Shown piece by piece: positions 35,664-42,736 of a DNA stretch of 64,000 bases. The position numbers and the translations under genes are program-made. The notes under the pieces were generated by a model. It was given only the letters and a program-made list of their open reading frames with translations, ran no database searches and was not told where the DNA came from. Numbering within the stretch: the stretch's first letter is position 1; each line of letters opens with the position of its first letter. Source of the DNA: Roseateles oligotrophus (lineage in GTDB: Bacteria; Pseudomonadota; Gammaproteobacteria; Burkholderiales; Burkholderiaceae_C); NCBI RefSeq assembly GCF_014204525.1, contig NZ_JACHLP010000002.1, positions 248,001-312,000 of the forward strand, given 5' to 3'.

Positions 35664-36343
35664 CAGACCCCGTATTTGTCCCGATAAGCCTGGACGGCGT
35701 CGGCATAGGCCTTGACCGAACTATCGTCCGCTGAACGCAGATACTGAAGCAGATCGGCCAATCCGGCAATCGCGATCACCGGCATTTGTAGTTGTTGCGT
35801 GACGTATTGCACCGCCGAGTGTGGCAAATCCACCCCGTTCTCGGCCGCTTTCTCTTGCCGGTCCAGGGCGATGGTGACGCCGCAGGGCGTGGCGCCGGCG
35901 GCTTGGATCATGGCGATGGACTCGCGCACCGAGGTGCCGGCGGAGATCACATCGTCGATGATCAGCACCCGGCCCTGCACCGGCGCACCCACCAGGGTGC
36001 CGCCTTCGCCATGGTCCTTGGCTTCCTTGCGGTTGTAGGCGAATGGTTTGTTATGTCCCAGGCGGGCCAGCTCGATGGACAGGGCGGCGGCCAGGGTGAT
36101 GCCCTTGTAGGCGGGGCCGAAAATCATGTCGAACTGCAGGCCGGAGGCGATCAGGCGCTGGGCGTAGAACTTGGCCAGGGCACCCAGCTTGGCGCCGTCG
36201 TCGAACAGGCCGGCATTGAAAAAGTAGGGGCTCAGGCGGCCGGCCTTGGTCTTGAACTCACCAAAACGCAGCACGCCGGCTTGCACCGCAAAAGCCACAA
36301 ATTCCTGGGCGAGTTGATCGGGGGTGTGGGTGGCTTGGGTCAT
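35663..36343 (-). CDS. pyrE: Orotate phosphoribosyltransferase PyrE
   Basis: A 226-residue enzyme that makes orotidine 5'-phosphate from orotate and PRPP in pyrimidine synthesis. The PRPP-binding loop RVLIIDDVISAGTSVRESI is intact, as are FGPAYKGITLA and the catalytic-loop Lys region YNRKEAKDHGEGG. The ATG at 36343 (MTQATHTPDQLAQ) gives the usual family length; longer open frame upstream is not conserved. Confidence 0.97.
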   Translation of the reverse strand: MTQATHTPDQLAQEFVAFAVQAGVLRFGEFKTKAGRLSPYFFNAGLFDDGAKLGALAKFYAQRLIASGLQFDMIFGPAYKGITLAAALSIELARLGHNKPFAYNRKEAKDHGEGGTLVGAPVQGRVLIIDDVISAGTSVRESIAMIQAAGATPCGVTIALDRQEKAAENGVDLPHSAVQYVTQQLQMPVIAIAGLADLLQYLRSADDSSVKAYADAVQAYRDKYGV

Positions 36344-36503
36344 GGTGTGGGTGTGGGTGTCTGTTGTTGACAGGATTGTAGGGTTGCAAAAAAACCGGCG
36401 GGTAGGCCTTCCAGCCCTCGGGCGGCCTGCAGGACGGCGCTGCGAAGGCGGGTGCGAATGGCGATGCATGGGCGAGCGGCTGCGGGTTTGCCTGGGTTAG
36501 TAT

Positions 36504-36519
36504 TGATAATCAATTATCA
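36504..36519. promoter_or_regulatory. Fur-like operator upstream of the TonB receptor operon
   Basis: TGATAATCAATTATCA is an inverted repeat with perfect 7-bp arms TGATAAT and ATTATCA and a two-base spacer. The arms match the Fur half-site; classical Fur sites have one base between them. It lies 68 bp before the receptor ATG in an A/T-rich patch of an otherwise GC-rich sequence. A Fur-family metalloregulator (Fur or Zur) is the probable ligand. Confidence 0.7.
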
Positions 36520-36587
36520 TTAACGGCGAAATGCGTCGGCAGCAGCCTAGCGCCTACCCCACGCAAACGCCAACCCGACCCCTCCGC

Positions 36588-38693
36588 ATGAAGTCTCCCG
36601 CCCTCCCTCTGCTTACCCTCGCCCTGTGCAGCGCCTTCGGCGTCCAGGCTCAGGAAACCAGCGTCCTGCCCAAGGTCACCGTACAGTCCAGTCAAGGCGT
36701 GATGCGCCCGGGCGCCTTGCGCAGCGACCTGGTCAAGACCGAAACCCTGTCGGAAACCGTCATCGAGCGCAGCGGCGCCACCAATATCAACGAGGCCCTG
36801 GACAAGAACCCCGGCATCAGCGTGCAGGTGGAATGCTCGATCTGCAATGTGCGCAATGTCTTGCTCAACAACCTGCCCGGTCGCTACACCACCTTGCTGA
36901 TTGACGGCGTGCCGATCTATTCATCGGTCTCCAGCGCCTACGGGCTGGACAGCATCAATGTGCACGGCGTGGAGCGCATCGATGTGGCACGCGGCGCCGG
37001 CGCCAGCCTGATTGCGCCCGAGGCCCTGGCCGGCACGGTCAACATCGTCAGCAAGCGCCCCAAGGCCAACGAGACCGCCCTGCGCCTGCAACTGGGCAAC
37101 TTCGGTTCGCGCCAGGGTGATGCCTTTGTGGCGCGTGCCTTCGACGGCGGCGCCCTCACCGCCACCCTCAACTACAACAAGCATGACGCCGTGGATGGCG
37201 ATGGCAACGGCATCTCCGAGTACACGGGCTTTGACCGCAAGATGGGCGGCCTGGGCTTTTTTGTCGATGACGTGGGCGGCTTCAAGCTGCGCGGCCGGCT
37301 CGATCTGGTGAACGAGAAACGCAGCGGCGGCGTGCTGGGCGACGATTACGCCGCCATCAAGGCCAGCGTCAAGGGCAACCCCTTTGACTGGTCGAAAGGC
37401 GCACAGGGCTCGCCCTCCAAGGCCGGCTGGATCAAGCCGGCCGACGGCAGCTTGCTGGCCTATGACGATGGCCGCGGCGGTTTCTCCGAGATCATCTTCA
37501 CCGACCGCGTGCAGTTCCTGGGCACGGCCGAAAAGCAGTTCGGCGACAGCCGCCTGCGCCTGGCCTTCGGTGCGGCCCAGCACAAGCAGGACAGCTATTA
37601 CGAGCTGTCCACCTATATCGGCGAGCAAAAGCAGTATTACGGCGAGGCCAGTTGGCAGACCCTGGTGGGCGAGTGGACCCTGACGGGCGGCGCCAACTAC
37701 CGCTTCGAGGACTTGAAGAGCCACGGCAGCACGGCCGACGGCAGCCCCGTCATCGGCATCGACGACTACAAGTACAAGACCCCGGCCGTGTTTGCGCAGG
37801 CCTACCGCACGTTTTTTGACGATGCGCTGGAATTGAACGCCTCGGTGCGCTATGACCGCCACAACATCTTCGGCGGCATCAGCTCGCCGCGCATCAACGC
37901 GCTCTACCACCACACGCCCCAGCTCTCCAGCCGCTTCAGCGCGGGCCGTGGCTTCCGGGCGCCGACCAGCTTCTTCGAGCAAGACCACGGCATCCTCGAC
38001 ACCTTGTACATCGTGCGCGAGATCGACCGCCCCGAGATCTCCACCAACTTCAGCTACGCGCTCAGCCACGCCAGCGACCGCCTGGCGGTGACGGGCTCCT
38101 ACAACTACAACCGCATCAGCAACTTCGCCCTGCTGGATTCGGGCCAGGTGGATGCCAGTGGCCGGCCCTACACCTTGTTCACCAGCGCCGACAAGCCTGT
38201 CACCGTGCAGGGGCTGGACGTGAATATGTCTTATCTGCTGACCCCGGCCTTGACGGTGGCGGCGGCCGGCGAGCTGTTCCATTACAAGTTTCCGCCCGGC
38301 ACCCTGGTCTTTGCGCGCCCCCAGGCCAAGGCCTATCTGAGCATGGACTACGAGCAAGGCCCGCTGGACATCACGGCCAAGCTGGTCTGGACCGGCCCCA
38401 TGAACTTGCGCAAATTCCACGCCGACGACAGCGGCGTGCAAGAGCGCTACAACTTCGACGGCAGCCGCAAGCGCGACAAGAGCCCTGGCTTTGTCACCCT
38501 GGACGTGCGCGGCGAGTACGCCGTGAGCAAGATCGTGTCGCTGTATGCCGGGGCGGACAATCTGACCGACTACAAGCAGTCGGACAAGGAAAGCTCCTTG
38601 TTCGTCGATGCCGAAGGTGCACCCGATGTGACGCATCTGTGGGGCCCCAACCGCGGGCGTTACGTCTATGCCGGCGTCAAGCTCAGCTTCTAA
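36588..38693 (+). CDS. TonB-dependent outer-membrane receptor, probably for a metal
   Basis: A 701-residue receptor. A signal peptide (LPLLTLALCSAFGVQAQ) is followed by a plug domain (about 40-160: NINEALDKNPGISVQ, LLIDGVPIYSSVSSAYG, VERIDVARGAGASLI) and a beta barrel ending in aromatic VYAGVKLSF. The plug has an unusual CxxC (Cys83-Ser-Ile-Cys86), seen in a TonB-receptor subgroup often linked to metal uptake. The downstream operon (thioredoxin-like, DUF2796, ABC, DUF3299) resembles Zur-controlled zinc loci. The ATG at 36588 fits the signal peptide; an upstream in-frame ATG at 36531 is less likely. The last 26 bases overlap the next gene. Confidence 0.9.
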   Translation: MKSPALPLLTLALCSAFGVQAQETSVLPKVTVQSSQGVMRPGALRSDLVKTETLSETVIERSGATNINEALDKNPGISVQVECSICNVRNVLLNNLPGRYTTLLIDGVPIYSSVSSAYGLDSINVHGVERIDVARGAGASLIAPEALAGTVNIVSKRPKANETALRLQLGNFGSRQGDAFVARAFDGGALTATLNYNKHDAVDGDGNGISEYTGFDRKMGGLGFFVDDVGGFKLRGRLDLVNEKRSGGVLGDDYAAIKASVKGNPFDWSKGAQGSPSKAGWIKPADGSLLAYDDGRGGFSEIIFTDRVQFLGTAEKQFGDSRLRLAFGAAQHKQDSYYELSTYIGEQKQYYGEASWQTLVGEWTLTGGANYRFEDLKSHGSTADGSPVIGIDDYKYKTPAVFAQAYRTFFDDALELNASVRYDRHNIFGGISSPRINALYHHTPQLSSRFSAGRGFRAPTSFFEQDHGILDTLYIVREIDRPEISTNFSYALSHASDRLAVTGSYNYNRISNFALLDSGQVDASGRPYTLFTSADKPVTVQGLDVNMSYLLTPALTVAAAGELFHYKFPPGTLVFARPQAKAYLSMDYEQGPLDITAKLVWTGPMNLRKFHADDSGVQERYNFDGSRKRDKSPGFVTLDVRGEYAVSKIVSLYAGADNLTDYKQSDKESSLFVDAEGAPDVTHLWGPNRGRYVYAGVKLSF

Positions 38694-39162
38694 GCTGGCG
38701 GCTGCGCTGCTGTTGGCGGTGCAACCGGCGCTGGCCTGGGATTTCACCCTGGCCGACCTGGCGGGTGAGCGCTTTGTCACGCTCAGCCGCATCCAGGGCC
38801 CGGTGCTGGTGAACTTCTGGGGCCGTGACTGCCCGCCCTGCGTGGCCGAGCTGCCGCGTCTGCAAGCTTTTGCGCAAGCCAACCCGCAGTGGACGGTCTT
38901 GCTGGTCAGCACCGATGGGCCCTTGGACGCCCAGCGCTTTCTAGCGCAGCGCGGCATTACCCTCAAAGCACTGCGCGGCGGCCTGGCCGTCGGCGGCCTG
39001 ATGCGTGCGGCCGGCAACCGCTGGGCCGGCCTGCCCTACAGCGCGGCGGTGCAGGGCGGTGCGCTCTGCCGCCGTCATCTGGGTGAGTTGCACGAGGCCT
39101 CGTTGCAAGCGCTGACCCAAACCGCCTGCGACGCAACTCAGATTCACGGAATACCCTTGTGA
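38668..39162 (+). CDS. TlpA-like thioredoxin-fold exported protein
   Basis: A 164-residue protein with a signal peptide (LAAALLLAVQPALA) and a thioredoxin-like fold carrying Cys55-Pro-Pro-Cys58 in NFWGRDCPPCVAELP, the TlpA/ResA-type active site. The cis-Pro region appears as GLPYSAAV. It would act as a periplasmic thiol reductase. It starts inside the receptor gene (26-base overlap) and overlaps the next gene, so it is tightly coupled; a role in reducing the receptor's CxxC or a metal-binding partner is a reasonable guess. Confidence 0.85.
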   Translation: MPASSSASKLAAALLLAVQPALAWDFTLADLAGERFVTLSRIQGPVLVNFWGRDCPPCVAELPRLQAFAQANPQWTVLLVSTDGPLDAQRFLAQRGITLKALRGGLAVGGLMRAAGNRWAGLPYSAAVQGGALCRRHLGELHEASLQALTQTACDATQIHGIPL

Positions 39163-39683
39163 AAATCCACCTCCATTTCGTCGCCCTCTTCGCCCTGGCC
39201 GCCGCCCTGCCGGCCTGGGCCCATGTTCATCAACACGGCGTCGCCCGGCTCGACGTGGCGCTGGAGGGCCAGACCCTGACATTGCAGCTGAACATCCCGA
39301 TGGACAGCCTGCTGGGCTACGAGCGCCGCCCTCGCACGGTGGCCGAGCGCGAGGCCGCCGCCGCCGTGCTGGCAGGCCTGGACCCCGGCTCGGCGCTCTG
39401 GCAGCCTAACCCCGAGGCTCAGTGCGGCCTGGTCAAGACCACGCTGGTGGCGCCGTTGCTGCAAAGTCCCGCCCAGCCCGGCGTCAAGGACGCCGAGCAT
39501 GCCGACCTGGACGGCAGCTGGGAATTCCGCTGCGCCCAAGCGGACCAACTCAGCAGCATCGAGCTGGGCCTGTTCGACGCGTTCAAGCGCCTGCAACGCC
39601 TCCAGGTGCAGGTGGCAGGGCCCAAGGGCCAGATCAAACGAGAGCTGAAGCGGCCGAACAAGCTGCTGAATTTGACCCGGTGA
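39159..39683 (+). CDS. DUF2796 (ZrgA-like) periplasmic protein
   Basis: A 174-residue exported protein starting with GTG. After the signal peptide, AHVHQHGVARLDVALEGQTL matches the N-terminus of DUF2796, the family of the Vibrio zinc-regulated ZrgA. Most members carry a long His-rich insertion in the middle; here it is missing and only scattered His remain (VKDAEHADLDG). The C-terminal part (SSIELGLFDAFKRLQRLQVQ) is conserved. The periplasmic metal-handling role is inferred from the family. Four-base overlaps on both sides mark an operon. Confidence 0.85.
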   Translation: MKIHLHFVALFALAAALPAWAHVHQHGVARLDVALEGQTLTLQLNIPMDSLLGYERRPRTVAEREAAAAVLAGLDPGSALWQPNPEAQCGLVKTTLVAPLLQSPAQPGVKDAEHADLDGSWEFRCAQADQLSSIELGLFDAFKRLQRLQVQVAGPKGQIKRELKRPNKLLNLTR

Positions 39684-40375
39684 CGAACACCCCCTTGCTG
39701 AGCCTGCAGGATCTGCGCTTTCGCTGGCCCCGGGCCGAGCATGACTGCCTGACCATCCCCCACTTCGAGCTGCACGCCGGCGAGACGCTGTTTTTGCGCG
39801 GCCCCAGCGGCGCGGGCAAGAGCACCTTGCTGTCCCTGCTGGCGGGCGTGCTGACGGCCAGCCAAGGCCAGGTCAGCCTGCTGGGCCAGGACTGGCGCAA
39901 GCTGGGCACCGCCCGGCGCGACCGCCACCGGGCCGACCACGTGGGCTATATCTTCCAGCAGTTCAATCTGCTGCCCTACCGCTCGGCCTTGGACAATGTG
40001 CTGCTGCCCTGCGGCTTCTCGGCCCGGCGCCGCGAGCGTGCCGGCCAGCCCCGCGAAGCCGCCCAGGCCTTGCTGGCGCGCATGGGCTTGTCCGCGCAGG
40101 ACTGGCAGCGCAAGGCCAGCGAGTTGTCGGTGGGTCAACAGCAGCGTGTGGCGGCGGCGCGTGCGCTGATCGGTGCGCCCGAGTTGGTGATTGCCGACGA
40201 GCCCACCTCGGCCATGGACGAAGCCCTGCGCGACGCCTTCATGACGCTTTTGCTGGAAGCCTGCGCGGCGGCCGGCAGCGCCCTGCTGTTTGTCAGCCAC
40301 GATGCGCGGCTGGCCTCGGCCTTTCAGCGCCAGCTCGACCTGGCTGCCATCAACGAAGCAAAGGCCGGCCTATGA
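39680..40375 (+). CDS. ABC transporter ATP-binding protein (LolD/MacB type)
   Basis: A 231-residue ATPase. Walker A GPSGAGKST at 41-49, Q-loop YIFQQFNLLP, signature LSVGQQQRVAAARAL, Walker B ELVIADEPTS and the H-loop LLFVSHD are all present. The start is GTG at 39680, overlapping the upstream stop; a longer in-frame extension overlaps the DUF2796 gene and is rejected. It pairs with the FtsX-type permease that follows, so the complex probably works as a mechanotransmitter or envelope transporter rather than a classical importer. Confidence 0.95.
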   Translation: MTNTPLLSLQDLRFRWPRAEHDCLTIPHFELHAGETLFLRGPSGAGKSTLLSLLAGVLTASQGQVSLLGQDWRKLGTARRDRHRADHVGYIFQQFNLLPYRSALDNVLLPCGFSARRRERAGQPREAAQALLARMGLSAQDWQRKASELSVGQQQRVAAARALIGAPELVIADEPTSAMDEALRDAFMTLLLEACAAAGSALLFVSHDARLASAFQRQLDLAAINEAKAGL

Positions 40376-41634
40376 AAGCCTTGTTCGCACTGGCCGCGCA
40401 AAGCGCCTGGAACCGCCGCTTTGTGCTCTCGCTGGTGATGCTGTCGATCGCCCTGTCCACCCTGCTGTTGCTGGGCATCGAGCGCCTGCGCAGCGATGTG
40501 CGCGAGAGTTTTTCGCAATCGGTCTCGGGCGCCGATCTGATCGTGGGGGCGCGCACCGGCCCCGTGCAACTGCTGCTTTACTCGGTGTTCCGCATCGGCA
40601 ACGCCACCCACAATATCCGCTGGTCCAGCGTCGAGACGCTGGCCAAGCATCCTGCCGTGGACTGGGTGATCCCGATCTCGCTGGGCGACTCGCATCGCGG
40701 CTATGCCGTGGTGGCCACCAGCGGCAACTATTTCCAGCATTTCAGCTATGGCGAGCGGCAGCCGCTGCGGCTGGCCCAGGGCCGGCCTTTCGAGGCGGTG
40801 TTCGATGTGGTGCTGGGGGCCGAGGTGGCGCAAACGCTGGGCTACCGGCTGGGCGAGCGCATCGTGCTCAGCCATGGCGACGGCGCCTTGGTGGGCAATG
40901 ACCATGCCGACAAACCCTTTACCGTGGTGGGCGTGCTGGCTGCCACCGGCACGCCGGTGGACCGCTCGGTCCACATCAGCCTGGCCGGCATGGAGGCCAT
41001 CCACCTGGACTGGCTGGCCGGCGCGCCCCTGCCGGGCATGGCGTTCAGCGCCGAGCAAGCGCTCCAGCATGACCTGACCCCCAAGCAGGTGAGCGCCGTG
41101 CTGGTGGGGCTGAAGCAGCGCACGGCGGTGTTCTCGGTGCAGCGCTGGGTGGCAGGCTACCAGGCCGAGCCTTTGCTGGCCGTGCTGCCCGGCGTGGTGC
41201 TGGATGAGTTGTGGGGCTTGGTCGGTATCGGTGAGCGCGGTCTGCTGGCCGTGAGCGCGCTGGTGTCTGTCGTCAGCCTGGTGGGCCTGGTGGCCGTGGT
41301 GCTGGCCGGCCTGAACGAGCGGCGGCGCGAGCTGGCCATTCTGCGGGCCGTGGGCGCCGGGCCGCGCCATGTGCTGGCCTTGCTGGCGCTGGAGGGCGGC
41401 TTGGTCACCCTGTGCGGCGTCTTGCTGGGTGTCCTGACCTGCGCCGTGCTGATTTGGAGTTTGGGCGGCTGGGTGCAATCGCACTACGGCCTGACGCTGC
41501 GACTGCAATGGCCCGGCGCGGCGGAGTGGCAGCTGCTGGGCTTGCTGCTGGGTGCGGGCTGGTTGGCCAGCTTGCTGCCGGGCTGGCGGGCCTACCGGCT
41601 GGCGCTGGCCGATGGCCTGTCGCCCAGGGTGTGA
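40372..41634 (+). CDS. ABC transporter permease, FtsX/MacB type
   Basis: A 420-residue permease with the MacB-like layout: an N-terminal membrane helix (LSLVMLSIALSTLLLLGIE), a large periplasmic domain (about 45-270) and three C-terminal helices (GLLAVSALVSVVSLVGLVAV, LLALEGGLVTLCGVLLGVLT, LLGLLLGAGWLASLLPG) with ELAILRAVGAGPRH between. It overlaps the ATPase gene by ATGA. The substrate is not evident; the same gene pair accompanies DUF2796 and DUF3299 genes in zinc-related operons. Confidence 0.92.
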   Translation: MKALFALAAQSAWNRRFVLSLVMLSIALSTLLLLGIERLRSDVRESFSQSVSGADLIVGARTGPVQLLLYSVFRIGNATHNIRWSSVETLAKHPAVDWVIPISLGDSHRGYAVVATSGNYFQHFSYGERQPLRLAQGRPFEAVFDVVLGAEVAQTLGYRLGERIVLSHGDGALVGNDHADKPFTVVGVLAATGTPVDRSVHISLAGMEAIHLDWLAGAPLPGMAFSAEQALQHDLTPKQVSAVLVGLKQRTAVFSVQRWVAGYQAEPLLAVLPGVVLDELWGLVGIGERGLLAVSALVSVVSLVGLVAVVLAGLNERRRELAILRAVGAGPRHVLALLALEGGLVTLCGVLLGVLTCAVLIWSLGGWVQSHYGLTLRLQWPGAAEWQLLGLLLGAGWLASLLPGWRAYRLALADGLSPRV

Positions 41635-41637
41635 GGC

Positions 41638-42198
41638 ATGCGCTGGCTGGCCCTGATCCCGCTAGTGCTGCTCGTTTTGCTGGCGGCGGCCTACTGGCAC
41701 CGTGACGCCTTGCCCGAGCAGAAGCAGGCCCTGGGCCGCGATGATCCTGCCCTGGCGCTCCTGCCGTGGGCCGAGCTGGTCCCGCCCGCCTTGCGGGCGC
41801 AACAGCCCAGGCCGGACCCCAAGCACAAGCATGTGGGCGAAAGCGCCGGGCTTGGCGGTGAATGGCGACTTGCGACAAAGGCGGCCCGCAGCCTGGCCCC
41901 GACGCGGCCCGAACTGGACGGTCAGGTCGTCAAGCTGCGTGGATATGTCGTGCCCCTGACGATGAGCTGGGGCGGCATGCGCGAATTTCTGCTCGTGCCC
42001 TATGCGGGCGCTTGCATCCACACGCCGCCGCCGCCGTCCAACCAGATCGTTCACATCGTCGCGGCCGAGCAGGTCAAGGGCTTGCGGTCCATGGATGTCG
42101 TCACGGTCAGCGGGCGCCTGCGGGTGCTGAACCTGGCCAGCGATGTCGCGGCCAGCGGCTATCAACTGGAGGCCAACCATGTGGCGCCCAATCGCTAA
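41638..42198 (+). CDS. DUF3299 protein, first copy
   Basis: A 186-residue protein with an N-terminal membrane anchor or signal (LALIPLVLLVLLAAAYW) and the DUF3299 core: VKLRGYVVPLTMSWGGMREF, LLVPYAGACIHTPPPPSNQI. Function is unknown; the invariant Cys and His in GACIHTPPPP suggest metal binding. It starts three bases after the permease gene and overlaps the second DUF3299 gene by 20 bases. Confidence 0.88.
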   Translation: MRWLALIPLVLLVLLAAAYWHRDALPEQKQALGRDDPALALLPWAELVPPALRAQQPRPDPKHKHVGESAGLGGEWRLATKAARSLAPTRPELDGQVVKLRGYVVPLTMSWGGMREFLLVPYAGACIHTPPPPSNQIVHIVAAEQVKGLRSMDVVTVSGRLRVLNLASDVAASGYQLEANHVAPNR

Positions 42199-42727
42199 AC
42201 AATTCTCTGCACTCTCGGCCGCCGGGGCGGCCGTCGTCTGCCTGCTGCTGCCGCCACCCGCCGCCGCTCAAGGCGGGATCGACCGTTGGGAGGCTCTGGT
42301 GCCGCAGGGCTGGAACCCCTACGCCAAGTTCGGCGTGCTGGAGCTGGGCCGCCTGCAAGACGGCAGCCCCGAGGCGAACGAGATGATGCAGCAACTGCGT
42401 GAAACCCTGGACGCGGCGCCGACCCGGCCCGAACTCGAAGGCCGGCCCGTGCGTCTGCCGGGTTATGTGGTGCCCTTGCAGACGGGCAAGGCAGGCCTGA
42501 GCGAGTTCCTGCTGGTGCCTTACTTCGGCGCCTGCATCCACACACCGCCGCCGCCCGCCAACCAGATCGTCTACGTGCGCCTGGCCGAGGGCCAGGCGCT
42601 GGCCAAGACGCTGCGCAGCATGAGCACCGTGCGCGTCAGCGGCCGGCTGACCCTGGCGCGCCAGGGTTCGGCTTCGGGCGAGAGCGGTTACCGCATCGAC
42701 GGCGCCAGGATTGAGGCCTACCGCTGA
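42179..42727 (+). CDS. DUF3299 protein, second copy
   Basis: A 182-residue paralogue of the preceding gene, with a signal peptide (AAGAAVVCLLLPPPAAAQ) instead of a membrane anchor and the same core (RLPGYVVPLQTGKAGLSEF, LLVPYFGACIHTPPPPANQI). The pair looks like a tandem duplication in which one copy is anchored and one soluble. It ends the metal operon, nine bases from the convergent TonB-receptor gene. Confidence 0.88.
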   Translation: MWRPIAKQFSALSAAGAAVVCLLLPPPAAAQGGIDRWEALVPQGWNPYAKFGVLELGRLQDGSPEANEMMQQLRETLDAAPTRPELEGRPVRLPGYVVPLQTGKAGLSEFLLVPYFGACIHTPPPPANQIVYVRLAEGQALAKTLRSMSTVRVSGRLTLARQGSASGESGYRIDGARIEAYR

Positions 42728-42736
42728 AAAACGGCT

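Noticed and set aside
36504-36519. Classical Zur box
   Set aside because: The arms match Fur half-sites better than the Zur-type GTTATA/TATAAC pattern, so I call it Fur-like despite the zinc-type operon.
39422-39679. N-terminal extension of the ABC ATPase
   Set aside because: It overlaps the DUF2796 gene in another frame and lacks conservation; the GTG at 39680 gives normal family length.
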